Shown here: piece after piece, positions 7,261-16,431 of the stretch
Position numbering within the stretch: position 1 is the first letter of the stretch
How the letters are laid out: each line of letters opens with the position of its first letter
DNA from: an uncultured Porphyromonadaceae bacterium
GTDB lineage: Bacteria > Bacteroidota > Bacteroidia > Bacteroidales > Muribaculaceae
Assembly: GCA_937989585.1 (NCBI GenBank)
Contig: CALKRW010000003.1
Coordinates: 1-53,499, forward strand
Direction: 5' to 3'
DNA length: 53,499 nucleotides
Made by a program: the position numbers and the translations under genes
Notes under the pieces: model-generated
Seen by the model: only the letters and a program-made list of their open reading frames with translations
What the model was told of the DNA's origin: nothing
Database searches by the model: none

Positions 7261-8514
7261 TCAGATGTCGTCGAAGGAGATGAATTTGGAAGAAGAGTCG
7301 TTGCCGGAGTTCTGCGCGGGACGCGTCGCGGAGGTGTTGTTGTTGAACCGTCCGCGGCGCGAGGCGGCTGTCTCGGTCTCGAGCGAGGCCATGGTGCTCT
7401 CGTCGTCGATGTGGTCGGGGTCGATTATCTTGAAGTTGCCGCGCGACATTCCTGCGGCCCGGTCGGCGCCGTAGGTGTCGTCGATGATGGTGTCGATCTT
7501 GCGCGGCTGTGCGGCGTCCTCGCTGCTGTCGGTGTCGACGGTGACGTTGAATCCGGAGGCGAGGATGGTTATCTTCACCTTGTTGCCGAGGTCCGGGGCC
7601 TTGTAGAGTCCCCACATGACGTCGACCTCCTTGTCGATGGAACTTATGAAACTGGTGAGCTCGCTGGTCTCGGACTGGAGGAATGGCTGGTTGGGGTCGT
7701 CGGAGATGTAGAGTATCATGAGCATCTTCTTCGAGCCGATGATGTCGGTGTCCTTGAGCAGGGGTGAGTGGAGGGCGTCCTCGATGGCCTTGGTCACGCG
7801 GTGCTCGCCCTCGCCGTAGCCCGAGGAGATTATTGCCGAGCCGCCCTCGCGGAGGGTCGAGTCGACGTCGTTGAAGTCTCGGTTTATTATGCCTCGCTTG
7901 GTGATGATCTCGGTGATGCCCTGGGCGGCGTTGAGCAGCGTGTCGTCGGCCTTGGAGAACGCGTTTATGATCTCGTAGTCGGGATAGATCTCGGTGAGGC
8001 GCTCGTTGTTGATGATGAGCAGGGCGTCGACGTTCTTGGCCATCTCCTCGGCGCCCTCGAGGGCCTTGAGGACCTTCTTGCGTCCCTCGAAGAGGAACGG
8101 GATGGTGACGATGCCTACGGTGAGGATGCCGCGTTCCTTGGCCATGCGCGCCACGACGGGGCCCGCGCCGGTGCCCGTGCCGCCGCCCATGCCGGCGGTG
8201 ATGAACACCATGTCTGTCTGCGAGTCGAATATGTCCTGTATGGCCTCGGCGTTGTCCTCGGCGAACTGGCGGGCGACTTCAGGCTTGCCTCCGGCCCCGC
8301 GTCCGGGACCGATGACGAGTTTGTTGGGGACGGCCGACTCGTCGAGGACCTGGCGGTCGGTGTTGATGAGGACGAACGAGACGTCCTGTATGCCCTGACG
8401 GAACATGTGCTCAACGGCGTTGTTGCCGCCGCCGCCCACGCCGATGACCTTGATGGACTGTGTGGGCGTGGCTTCTGATTTGAATACTGAGGTATCTGTT
8501 ATGCTATCTGCCAT
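7261..8514 (-). CDS. ftsZ: Cell division protein FtsZ
   Basis: FtsZ is the tubulin-like GTPase that forms the division ring. From the ATG at 8514 it has 417 residues. An upstream in-frame ATG at 8562 would add an Asn/His-rich stretch (MSRNNHHHHYYNNKAT) unlike FtsZ N-termini, so I prefer 8514. The nucleotide-binding motifs GVGGGGNNAVEHM (about 25-37) and GMGGGTGTGAGP (about 110-121) are intact, and so is the T7-loop region NRDFNDVDS near 210. The C-terminal linker is variable and Asn/Ser-rich, and the extreme tail is SKFISFDDI, not the usual D/E-x-P-x-F/Y-L-R type, so partners may bind it differently. It follows ftsA by 72 bp. Confidence 0.98.
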   Translation of the reverse strand: MADSITDTSVFKSEATPTQSIKVIGVGGGGNNAVEHMFRQGIQDVSFVLINTDRQVLDESAVPNKLVIGPGRGAGGKPEVARQFAEDNAEAIQDIFDSQTDMVFITAGMGGGTGTGAGPVVARMAKERGILTVGIVTIPFLFEGRKKVLKALEGAEEMAKNVDALLIINNERLTEIYPDYEIINAFSKADDTLLNAAQGITEIITKRGIINRDFNDVDSTLREGGSAIISSGYGEGEHRVTKAIEDALHSPLLKDTDIIGSKKMLMILYISDDPNQPFLQSETSELTSFISSIDKEVDVMWGLYKAPDLGNKVKITILASGFNVTVDTDSSEDAAQPRKIDTIIDDTYGADRAAGMSRGNFKIIDPDHIDDESTMASLETETAASRRGRFNNNTSATRPAQNSGNDSSSKFISFDDI

Positions 8515-8586
8515 GGTGGCTTTGTTGTTATAGTAGTGGTGATGATGGTTGTTTCGGGACATTGTTGCGTGGAGTGGAGGTGTTTC

Positions 8587-10212
8587 TTACAGTTCGTCGA
8601 GGTCGTCGGTGTCGTCGGGTCCGGAGACAAGGTTGGAGAGCGAGCCCTTGAGGGTCTGGAGTCTTGTTATCCATGGATTTGGTTTCTCGCGCTTGAGTTC
8701 CTTCTGCCGCTGTTTCTGCTCGGCTGCGCGTGCGCGGTCCTCTTCCTTCTTGCGGCGGCGCTCGGCCTGGCGGCGTTTCTCGGCCTTGGCCTCCTCGTCG
8801 CGCTGGCGCAGTTTCTCGGCCTCGTTGTCATCGCTGAGCAGGTAGGGGTCGTCGTAGTCGTCGCGGGCGGTTCCTGCCGAGGCGGTTCCTCGCCGCTCGT
8901 ACGAGTTGAAGTCATCGCTGTCGTCGCCGAAACCGGCGTATGTCCGCGCCGGGCCCTCGTCGATGGTGAACGCGGAGTCTTCGTGTCCTGGAGTCTCGCG
9001 GTCGTCGGTCTCGCGGCGTGGCTCGGGCTTTTCCCCGGGCCCGGGAGCGGTTGGAGGCTCCGGAGCGGGGGCGTCGATGCACGGGACGGCCTCGGGCGAC
9101 CGGGCGTACCGCACGGCGTAGGCCGAGAGGGCCAGGAGGTCGGTCATGTCGCTCTCGACTATCGACGTGTCGGCTATCTCGAAGGGTACGCGGGGCGTGG
9201 CCTTGCGCACGCGCATGCGGGAACTGTTCTCGAGCAGTGCCGCGAAGTTCTTGAGTTTCGAGCCGCGGCCGGTGATGACGATGCCTCCGGCCAGGTCGGT
9301 GTTCTTGAATCCGGCGAAGTCGATGTATGCGACGATGTTCGCGGCGATCTCGCTGGCGCGGGCCTGGATGAACTTGTCGATGTTTATCTGCTCGACGGTC
9401 ATCGACGATGAGTCGCTGACGGCGCTTCCGAGGCGTCGCTTGAGGCTCTCGGCCTCCTCCTCGGTGATTCCGAGACCCTGTGACAGGTCGCCGGTGATGT
9501 GGCGCGAGCCCAGGGGTATGGTGGCTATGTAGCGGAGCTTGCAGTCCTTGAAGATGGTCACGGTTGTGGTCTCGGCTCCTATGTCGGCGAGCATGCATCC
9601 GGGCTTTGTCTCCTCGGGCAGCAGACAGAGGTCGGCTATGGCTAGCGGACGCACGGCCCATCCGCAGATGTCAAGTCCGAGGCGCTGGCAGACCACGGTC
9701 TCGATGTTGCGCATGTTGCGGGGGTCGCAGTGGACCAGGGTGTATTCGGCGGCTATGCGCGAGCCGATTGTGCCCACGGGATTCTGTGTCGGCAGGTCGT
9801 CGACGGTGTATCGCAGGGGAATGATGCGCAGCATCTGGCGTCCCTCGGGAACGGCGCCCGCGGCCTCGTTCTCGAGCCTCTCGATGACCTGGCGTGATAT
9901 GGGACCGTCCTCGGGAAGCGCGAGGCTGACGCGCGAGCTGACGGTGCCGAGAGAGCGGCCGCCTATGCCGACGTATGCGCCTGTGATCCTTGCCGGCGCG
10001 AAACCGGGGCGCCGGCTCATGGCGCTGACGGCATCGGCGAGGGCATCGGAGACCTCGTCGATGTTCTGGATGCGGCCGTAGCGCACGCCGCCGTGCAGAG
10101 GACGCGTCTCGACGCTCTCAAGTATGACGGTTCCCGACTCCGAAATCCCGGCGAGGCCGAGTTTCAGCGTCGAGGTACCTATTTCGAGTGCTATTATATG
10201 TCTGTTGTCCAT
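8587..10212 (-). CDS. ftsA: Cell division protein FtsA with a long charged C-terminal region
   Basis: FtsA is the actin-like protein that ties FtsZ to the inner membrane. This 541-residue form has the ATPase core at about 1-375: the phosphate-1 motif ALEIGTSTLKLGLAG at 8-22, the phosphate-2 region MLADIGAETTTVTIF near 210-224, and the adenosine motif GGIVITGRGSKLKN near 300. After the core comes about 85 acidic/proline-rich residues, then a highly charged Arg/Lys/Glu/Gln helix (about 450-510). The protein ends in a likely amphipathic membrane helix (NPWITRLQTLKGSLSNLV). The total is about 100 residues longer than the E. coli protein. It starts 12 bp after ftsQ. Confidence 0.97.
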   Translation of the reverse strand: MDNRHIIALEIGTSTLKLGLAGISESGTVILESVETRPLHGGVRYGRIQNIDEVSDALADAVSAMSRRPGFAPARITGAYVGIGGRSLGTVSSRVSLALPEDGPISRQVIERLENEAAGAVPEGRQMLRIIPLRYTVDDLPTQNPVGTIGSRIAAEYTLVHCDPRNMRNIETVVCQRLGLDICGWAVRPLAIADLCLLPEETKPGCMLADIGAETTTVTIFKDCKLRYIATIPLGSRHITGDLSQGLGITEEEAESLKRRLGSAVSDSSSMTVEQINIDKFIQARASEIAANIVAYIDFAGFKNTDLAGGIVITGRGSKLKNFAALLENSSRMRVRKATPRVPFEIADTSIVESDMTDLLALSAYAVRYARSPEAVPCIDAPAPEPPTAPGPGEKPEPRRETDDRETPGHEDSAFTIDEGPARTYAGFGDDSDDFNSYERRGTASAGTARDDYDDPYLLSDDNEAEKLRQRDEEAKAEKRRQAERRRKKEEDRARAAEQKQRQKELKREKPNPWITRLQTLKGSLSNLVSGPDDTDDLDEL

Positions 10213-10224
10213 GGTTGGATTGAA

Positions 10225-11097
10225 TTATTGCATTGTCGTGGGAATCGAGGAGCCCTGTGAGGTCTGCGGGACGTCGGACACCTGCATCGTCTCGTCGGGA
10301 AGAGTCTCGTCGATGACGCCGTCGAGCTGGGTGAGGGGTATCTTCTGCCCGGCCTTCTTGCTGCGCCTGGTGGCGACGATGCGGCCGCGCCATTTCACCG
10401 AGACGGTGTCGTAGGTGTTCCATCCCTTGACGGGCATCACCTCGTGGTAGAAGCGGCGCACGCGCTCGAACTTGGAGTCGATGTCGGCAGTGTCGCCTAT
10501 CAGCACCACGTGACCGAGGACGGAGGGGACGATGAGTATGTCGCCGCGCGGGGTCAGCGTGACCGACGAGGCCCAGGCGTCGAGTTCGGGACTGGCCTTG
10601 ATGCGCGCGAGCATCGGGAGCAGGGCGCGGATGTCGGTGCGCGGGGTGATGTGGCCAGAGATGACCGGGACGTCGATGCGCGAGGCGGAGGTGGCGCTGA
10701 TGCGCTTGCCCTCGGCGTTGACGTAGTAGGATGGTCCGTTGTCGGGGAACACGCGGGCCACGGGAGCCATGGGAGTGACGTCGATGCGCAGGACGCCGTT
10801 GTTGAGGATGACGCAGCGCGCCGACTCGATGTTCTGCATGGCGCTGAGGCGCCGCTCGATGTCAAGGGTGTTGACCGAGGCGCGGGACGTGGTGTCGAGC
10901 ATGGCCACGATGTTGCCTGCCGCGGCGTCGACGTCATCGGCCGTGACGAAGCCCGAGCGCAGGGAGTCGCTGACCACGATGTCGACGCCGTTGAGCGGAG
11001 CGGCGGCTGTGGCCGAGCGGCTCAGGCTCACGGCAACCGCAAGGTAGGCCACGAGCAGAACCGATAATACACAACGTATGACAGCGCGTCTTGACAT
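10225..11097 (-). CDS. ftsQ: Cell division protein FtsQ
   Basis: The start is the ATG at 11097 (MSRRAVIRCVLSVLL); a TTG two codons earlier is also in frame. The 290-residue protein has a short cytoplasmic N-terminus, one membrane helix (about 6-24) and a periplasmic part. LNGVDIVVSD to about residue 110 fits a POTRA-like region, and the FtsQ beta-domain follows to about 245. Identity rests partly on its place between murC and ftsA, because FtsQ diverges strongly in Bacteroidota. FtsQ links early cytoplasmic and late periplasmic division proteins and partners FtsL (encoded at 21363-21740). The Ser/Thr/Gln-rich C-terminus looks disordered. Confidence 0.88.
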   Translation of the reverse strand: MSRRAVIRCVLSVLLVAYLAVAVSLSRSATAAAPLNGVDIVVSDSLRSGFVTADDVDAAAGNIVAMLDTTSRASVNTLDIERRLSAMQNIESARCVILNNGVLRIDVTPMAPVARVFPDNGPSYYVNAEGKRISATSASRIDVPVISGHITPRTDIRALLPMLARIKASPELDAWASSVTLTPRGDILIVPSVLGHVVLIGDTADIDSKFERVRRFYHEVMPVKGWNTYDTVSVKWRGRIVATRRSKKAGQKIPLTQLDGVIDETLPDETMQVSDVPQTSQGSSIPTTMQ

Positions 11098-11132
11098 TTT
11101 CAAGGGAGAGGTCTAGAATCCGAATTACAGTC

Positions 11133-12524
11133 TCAGCGGGTACGGGCGTCGGCGGCTATGTCCTCGACATAGTCGACTATATCGCCGGCACCGGCCACTA
11201 AAAGAATCTCAAAGTTACGGTTTTTTATCGTATCGCGCAAATCTTCCTTGGCGATTAACGTCTTTTCGGGCGAAGTGACGCGGTCGAAGATAATCCGCGA
11301 GGTGACACCGGGTATGGGAAGTTCGCGCGCGGGATAGATGTCGAGGAGCACCACGTCATCGGCCTGCGAGAGTGCCCGGGCGAACTCGGGCGCGAAGTCG
11401 CGGGTACGGGTGTAGAGGTGGGGCTGGAACGCCACGGTGAGTCTGTGACCGGGATACAGGGCCTTGACCGAGGCTATCGACTGGCGGAGTTCGTCGGGAT
11501 GGTGGGCGTAGTCGTCGATGACCACATGGCCTCCGGGCAGGGGCTCCTTGAGGTGGAACTGGAAGCGTCGCTCGGCGCCGAGGTACGAGGCCACGGCCTT
11601 GCGGACGTCGCCGGGTGTGACGGCTCCGGTGAGCAGGCAGGCCGAGGCGGCGGCGACGGCGTTCTCGATGTTTATCTCTACGGGTACGCCGAGTTCGATG
11701 TCGCGGATCACGCCGCCGGGGACGAGGTCTGCCGGACCAACGAGGTCGAAGACTATGGTGCCTCCTCCGCGGCGTATGTCGGCGGCGTGGAAGTCGCCCC
11801 CGTCGCGCGAGTAGGTGTAGACGCGGACGCCTTCGGCCGGGCGCGGCCTGAGTTTCAGGCCGGTGTGCAGCAGGAGTATGCCGTCGGGGGCAATGAGTTC
11901 GGTGAAGTGGGCGAACGACTCGAGGTAAGCCTCCTCGGTGCCGTAGATGTCGAGGTGGTCGGGGTCGGTGGCCGTCACTACGGCGAGCCAGGGCGAGAGG
12001 CGGTGGAAAGAGCGGTCGTACTCGTCGGCCTCGATGACGCTGTAGGGCGACGTGGCGCTGAGCACGAGGTTCGAGCCTGTGTTGCGGAGTATGCCGCCCA
12101 GGAAGGCGTTGCAGCCTGTCGCCGAGGTATCGAGGATGTGCGCGGCCATCGACGAGGTCGTGGTCTTGCCGTGGGTGCCGCTGAAGCACAGGGCCTTGCT
12201 GCCGCGTGTGATCAGGCCGAGAATCTCGGCTCGCTTGTGTATGTCGAAGCCGCCCTCGCGGAAGAAGGTGAGGATGCGGTTGTCGGCGGGAATAGCGGGA
12301 GTGTAGACGACGAGCGTGTCGGCGGGGTCGCGCATTGGCGCGGGGATTGTCGCCGGGTCGTCGGTATAGGTTATGTCCACGCCCTCGTCCGAGAGGTGGC
12401 ACGTGAGCGGCGAGGGCGTGCGGTCATATCCGGCCACGGCCATGCCGCGCGATAGGAAGTAGCGCTCGAGGGCGGCCATGCCTATGCCTCCGGCGCCGAC
12501 AAAGTATATGTTCTTTCGTTCCAT
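11133..12524 (-). CDS. murC: UDP-N-acetylmuramate--L-alanine ligase MurC
   Basis: MurC adds L-alanine to UDP-MurNAc with ATP, the first amino-acid step of the peptidoglycan stem. The 463-residue protein has the N-terminal Rossmann motif GAGGIGMAALE at 10-20, typical of MurC, and the Mur-ligase P-loop SGTHGKTTTSS near 115-125. The central-domain metal/ATP motif EADEYDRSF follows near 165. The C-terminal domain includes VVIDDYAHHPDE near 335, the MurC-specific DDYAHHP signature. Length is normal. It is cytosolic and lies 12 bp after murG within the dcw run. Confidence 0.98.
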   Translation of the reverse strand: MERKNIYFVGAGGIGMAALERYFLSRGMAVAGYDRTPSPLTCHLSDEGVDITYTDDPATIPAPMRDPADTLVVYTPAIPADNRILTFFREGGFDIHKRAEILGLITRGSKALCFSGTHGKTTTSSMAAHILDTSATGCNAFLGGILRNTGSNLVLSATSPYSVIEADEYDRSFHRLSPWLAVVTATDPDHLDIYGTEEAYLESFAHFTELIAPDGILLLHTGLKLRPRPAEGVRVYTYSRDGGDFHAADIRRGGGTIVFDLVGPADLVPGGVIRDIELGVPVEINIENAVAAASACLLTGAVTPGDVRKAVASYLGAERRFQFHLKEPLPGGHVVIDDYAHHPDELRQSIASVKALYPGHRLTVAFQPHLYTRTRDFAPEFARALSQADDVVLLDIYPARELPIPGVTSRIIFDRVTSPEKTLIAKEDLRDTIKNRNFEILLVAGAGDIVDYVEDIAADARTR

Positions 12525-12536
12525 TGTTGTTCTTTT

Positions 12537-13652
12537 TCAGGCTTTGGTCTTGTTCTTGCTTTCGGCGTCGACAATCCCGTCGATGCAGTCGACGATGCGT
12601 GCGGCCGAGTCGGGGAGCGCCATCCTGCGGATGTTGGCGGACATGACGTCACAGCGGCCCACGTCCTTGAGGAGTTCGATGACGGTGGGGGCGAGCAGGC
12701 TGTCGGCCTCGGCGTCGGGCACGAGCACGGCGGCCTCGTTGTCGACCAGGGCCATGGCGTTCTTGTACTGGTGGTTCTCGGCGACGTTTGGCGAGGGCAC
12801 GAGTATGGCGGGACAGCCCAGCAACTGGAGTTCGCTGATGGTTCCGGCACCGGCGCGGGCCACGACGAGGTCGGCGGCGCGGTATGCCTCGGCCATCGAC
12901 GATATGAAGGTGACGGCCTTGACTCCGGGGAGTCTGGCGGCGGGCGACGACTGGGCCTCGAGTCCGTAGGTCTTGCCGGTCTGCCACAGAATCTGTGCGC
13001 CGAAATCGGTTATCTCTCTGGCGTGCGCCATGAGCGCGTTGTTGATGGTGCGTGCGCCGAGCGAGCCGCCCACGACGAGGACTAGCGGGCGCTTGGGGTC
13101 GAAGCCGAGTCCGGCCTTGGCCTCCTCGCGCGAGAGGGCGCATTCGAGCAGGTCGGCGCGGACGGGGTTGCCGGTAAGGATTATCCGGTCCCTGGGGAAG
13201 AATCTCTCGGCCTCGGGATATGCGGTGCAGATGGCGCGGGCCTTTGCGCCGAGCATCTTGTTGGTGACGCCTGCGTAGGAATTCTGCTCCTGGATGAGCG
13301 TGGGGATGCCTTTGCCCTGGGCGGCCTTCAGCACGGGGCCGGAGGCGTAGCCGCCGACGCCGACGCAGATGTCGGGCCTGAAGTCGGCGAGAATCTTGCG
13401 TGCCTTGCGCATCGACCTGTAGAGTCTGGCCAGGACGCTGAAGTTGCGCCACAGGCGCCTGCGGTCGAAACCTGCCACGGGCAGGCCTACAATCTGATAG
13501 CCTGCCGCGGGGACGCGCTCCATCTCCATGCGGTTCTCGGCGCCGACAAAGAGTATGCGGGCGTCAGGATGACGGCGTTTTATTTCGTTGGCGATGGACA
13601 GTGCGGGGAAGATGTGTCCGCCGGTTCCGCCGCCGCTTATGAGGACATTCAT
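12537..13652 (-). CDS. murG: UDP-GlcNAc:lipid I transferase MurG
   Basis: MurG transfers GlcNAc to lipid I to make lipid II on the inner face of the membrane. I place the start at the ATG at 13652 (MNVLISGGGTGGH); the open frame continues upstream but only as antisense-like Arg/Pro/His-rich sequence over ftsW. The 371-residue product has the GGGTGGH glycine loop at 8-14, the acceptor-side GVGGYASGPVL motif near 96-106, the second loop VVGGSLGARTIN near 188-199, and the donor-binding VVARAGAGTISEL stretch near 270. This is a GT28-family GT-B enzyme. It lies between ftsW (41 bp gap) and murC. Confidence 0.97.
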   Translation of the reverse strand: MNVLISGGGTGGHIFPALSIANEIKRRHPDARILFVGAENRMEMERVPAAGYQIVGLPVAGFDRRRLWRNFSVLARLYRSMRKARKILADFRPDICVGVGGYASGPVLKAAQGKGIPTLIQEQNSYAGVTNKMLGAKARAICTAYPEAERFFPRDRIILTGNPVRADLLECALSREEAKAGLGFDPKRPLVLVVGGSLGARTINNALMAHAREITDFGAQILWQTGKTYGLEAQSSPAARLPGVKAVTFISSMAEAYRAADLVVARAGAGTISELQLLGCPAILVPSPNVAENHQYKNAMALVDNEAAVLVPDAEADSLLAPTVIELLKDVGRCDVMSANIRRMALPDSAARIVDCIDGIVDAESKNKTKA

Positions 13653-13693
13653 GTTGTGCTGTATAATTATATTCGTTCGGAATGTTTTGTCTT

Positions 13694-15046
13694 TTACAGG
13701 GCCGTTGGGTTGTCGGCCTGGGGAAGGTCGGTGAGGGTCGAGAGTTCGTCGCGCACCTCCTGGCGGCGTCCCTTGCGCAGGGCGAAGCGGCTCACGCTGA
13801 GCATTATTCCCAGGGCCAGCGAGGTGATGATCACCGACGAGCCGCCCTTGGATATCAGCGGCAGCGGCTGGCCCGAGACGGGGAAGAAACCGGTGACGAT
13901 GGCCATGTGGAACAGCGCCTGGAAGACTATGAACACGGCCATGCCTATGACAAGGAAGGCGGGATATGCCTTCTGGCACTGGGAGGCTATGCGTCCGGCG
14001 CGGGCCAGCAGCCACAGGTAGAGTATCATGACGAAGAGGCCGCCGACAAGGCCGGTGTCCTCGATGATGATGGCGTAGATGTAGTCGGAGAACGCCAGTG
14101 GCAGACGCGCCGTCTCGCGCGAGTTGCCGGGACCGACGCCGAAGATGCCGCCGTTGGCCTGGGCGATGTAGGAGTACTGTTCCTGCTGGTTGTCGGCGGT
14201 GATGGGCTCGCTGAGTTTGTCGCTGAAATAGTTCACGATGCGGTTCTTGCGCGTCGACGTTCGGTCTACCTCGCCGGTGTTCGTGCCGCTGATGATGCCT
14301 GTGGTCTGCTCGGTCTGAACCGCCGCCTTGCCGTCATCGTCGCCGCCAAGCAGCTTGTATCCCCCGTAGCAGCATCCGAGTACGGCATAGATGCCGATGA
14401 CGGTGAAGAACTTGCGTACGCCCACGCCGCCGATAATCATCATCGACAGCGAGATGAACATCAGCAGCAGCGTGTTCGTCAGTCCCTGGTTGACCAGCAG
14501 AAGGCCGAACACGAGCACGGCCACGGCGCAGATCACGACGCCGCGTGTGGTGACGTCGTTGACACCCTTAATCTGGGAGTGCGACAGCACGCGGGCTATG
14601 AGCAGCGCCGCCGACAGTTTGATGAGTTCGGAGGGCTGGACCGAGATGCCCAGGAGCGCGAACGAGCGGCGGGTGCCGTTGATGACGGTTCCGAAGAACA
14701 TGGTGTATATCGTGGCGATGACCGACAGGGCCACGATGACGTAGGTCCATTTGTAGATTTTGTTGTAGTGCACGCGCTGCATGCCGACCATGATGAGGAA
14801 ACCGGCGCCCAGCAGTCCGATGTGGCGGATGATGGGGCCGAAGATGTTTCCGGCTGAGATCTCGCGCGAGGAGGCGGAGTAGAGTTCGACTATCGAGATG
14901 CACACGAGCAGTATGTATATGCCCCATATCTGCTTGTCGATGCGGGGCTTGGGGCGCACGGCGGCCATGTCGTCGCGGGCTGTGGTGCGGCGGCGGGGCG
15001 TCTCCTCGACCAGAAGGGGATTCTTTACAGAGAGAGGATCGGCCAT
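13694..15046 (-). CDS. ftsW: SEDS glycosyltransferase FtsW
   Basis: FtsW is the SEDS-family enzyme that polymerises septal glycan with FtsI. I choose the ATG at 15046 (MADPLSVKNPLL), one base after the murD stop; an ATG nine codons upstream overlaps murD. The 450-residue protein has a basic, Pro-rich cytosolic N-terminus and about ten membrane helices from about residue 40. SEDS landmarks are visible: SVQPSELIKLSAA near 135-150 and the loop-plus-helix with PVSGQPLPLISKGGSSV near 385-400. A long extracytoplasmic loop (about 255-300) separates the halves. Inner membrane, dcw operon. Confidence 0.96.
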   Translation of the reverse strand: MADPLSVKNPLLVEETPRRRTTARDDMAAVRPKPRIDKQIWGIYILLVCISIVELYSASSREISAGNIFGPIIRHIGLLGAGFLIMVGMQRVHYNKIYKWTYVIVALSVIATIYTMFFGTVINGTRRSFALLGISVQPSELIKLSAALLIARVLSHSQIKGVNDVTTRGVVICAVAVLVFGLLLVNQGLTNTLLLMFISLSMMIIGGVGVRKFFTVIGIYAVLGCCYGGYKLLGGDDDGKAAVQTEQTTGIISGTNTGEVDRTSTRKNRIVNYFSDKLSEPITADNQQEQYSYIAQANGGIFGVGPGNSRETARLPLAFSDYIYAIIIEDTGLVGGLFVMILYLWLLARAGRIASQCQKAYPAFLVIGMAVFIVFQALFHMAIVTGFFPVSGQPLPLISKGGSSVIITSLALGIMLSVSRFALRKGRRQEVRDELSTLTDLPQADNPTAL

Positions 15047-15047
15047 G

Positions 15048-16406
15048 TCAGTGAGCGGCCTCCTTTCCGGCAAGTGCGCGCACGGCTTCCTTGAAGCGGC
15101 GTCCGCGGTCCTCGTAACTGCTGAACAGGTCGAAACTTGCGCAGCACGGCGACAGAAGCACCGTGTCGCCGGGACGTGCCGCGCGGCGGCAGGCCTCGAC
15201 AGCGTCGGCGAGACTGTGGGTGTCGACCACGGGAACAGTCTTTCCGAAGAAGTCGACTATCTTCTCGTTGTGCAGTCCCATAGCGACGATGGTGGTCACC
15301 TTCTCGCGCACCAGCGGCTCGATCTGGCTGTAGTCGTTGCCCTTGTCCTTGCCGCCGAGGATGAGGACTGTGGGGGTTGTCATCGAGCCGAGGGCATAGA
15401 ACGCGGAGTCGACGTTGGTGGCCTTGGAGTCGTTGACCCAGCGCACGCCGTCGACGTCGCAGACGTACTCGAGGCGGTGCTCGACGCCGGGGAAGTCGGA
15501 CAGTGCCTTCTCGACCTTCTCAGGCTCGATGTCCATGAGGCAGGCGACCGTCGCGGCGGCAAGCGAGTTGTAGAGGTTGTGAACGCCGGGCAGCGAGAGG
15601 CGCGAGCGTTCCATGTCGAGGCCGTATCTGCCGGCACGGACGGTGAGGCGTCCGCCGTCGGTGACGCAGGCGTCAAGTCCGGGAGCGCAGTGCTCGCCGT
15701 AGGGGTACATGGTGACGTCTGTGCTCGTGCGTGCGAGTTTCCCGGCGATGACGGGGTCACCGGCCCAGTAGACGAACGACTGGTCGGAGGTCATGTTCTG
15801 CAGGATGCGGAACTTGGCGTCGACATAGTTCTCGAAGCGGTGGTCATAGCGGTCGAGATGGTCGGGGGTGATGTTGGTCATCACGGCTATGTCGGCGCGG
15901 AAGCGGTGCATGTCGTCGAGCTGGAACGAACTGAGTTCGATGACGTAGACCGGATGCGGGTCGCGTGCCACCTGCAGGGCGAGCGAGTTGCCCACGTTGC
16001 CGGCGAGTCCGGCGTCGATGCCTGCCGAGGTGAGTATGTGGTGCGTGAGCAGTGTGGTCGTTGTCTTGCCGTTCGAGCCGGTGATGCATATCATCTTCGC
16101 GTCGGTGAATCGTCCGGCGAACTCTATCTCGCTGACAACGGGAATGCCTTTCTCTGTGACGGCGCGCATCACCGGAGTCTCCCTTGCTATGCCGGGCGAC
16201 TTGATGACGAGGCCGCATCCGAGGATGCGGTCCATGCTGTGGCCGCCCTCTTCCCAGGCGATGCCTTCGGCGTCGAGCATTTCCTTGTATTTCGCGGGTA
16301 TCTTCCCGAAGTCGCTGACAAAGACGTCGAAGCCCTTGTCCTTGGCGAGTATCGCTGCTCCGGCGCCGCTCTCTCCGGCACCCAGCACTGCTATTTTCTC
16401 TTTCAT
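15048..16406 (-). CDS. murD: UDP-MurNAc-L-alanine--D-glutamate ligase MurD
   Basis: MurD adds D-glutamate to UDP-MurNAc-L-Ala. The 452-residue protein has the N-terminal uracil-binding Rossmann part (VLGAGESGAGAA at 7-18), the P-loop TGSNGKTTTT at 109-118, and an ELSSFQLDDM motif near 167-176 that is typical of MurD. The C-terminal domain contains WVNDSKATN (about 320) and LSPCCASFDLFSSYEDRG (about 417-434), both MurD signatures. It lies between mraY and ftsW in the dcw run. Confidence 0.98.
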   Translation of the reverse strand: MKEKIAVLGAGESGAGAAILAKDKGFDVFVSDFGKIPAKYKEMLDAEGIAWEEGGHSMDRILGCGLVIKSPGIARETPVMRAVTEKGIPVVSEIEFAGRFTDAKMICITGSNGKTTTTLLTHHILTSAGIDAGLAGNVGNSLALQVARDPHPVYVIELSSFQLDDMHRFRADIAVMTNITPDHLDRYDHRFENYVDAKFRILQNMTSDQSFVYWAGDPVIAGKLARTSTDVTMYPYGEHCAPGLDACVTDGGRLTVRAGRYGLDMERSRLSLPGVHNLYNSLAAATVACLMDIEPEKVEKALSDFPGVEHRLEYVCDVDGVRWVNDSKATNVDSAFYALGSMTTPTVLILGGKDKGNDYSQIEPLVREKVTTIVAMGLHNEKIVDFFGKTVPVVDTHSLADAVEACRRAARPGDTVLLSPCCASFDLFSSYEDRGRRFKEAVRALAGKEAAH

Positions 16407-16431
16407 CGTGATGTCTTTCTTAAAAATGTTT

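Noticed and set aside
8515..8562. Asn/His-rich N-terminal extension of FtsZ
   Set aside because: In frame but unlike any FtsZ N-terminus; the intergenic DNA after ftsA is simple-sequence-like.
13653..14015. N-terminal extension of murG by about 120 codons
   Set aside because: It overlaps ftsW antisense-frame sequence and gives an Arg/His/Pro-rich product; MurG starts properly at MNVLISGGGTGGH.
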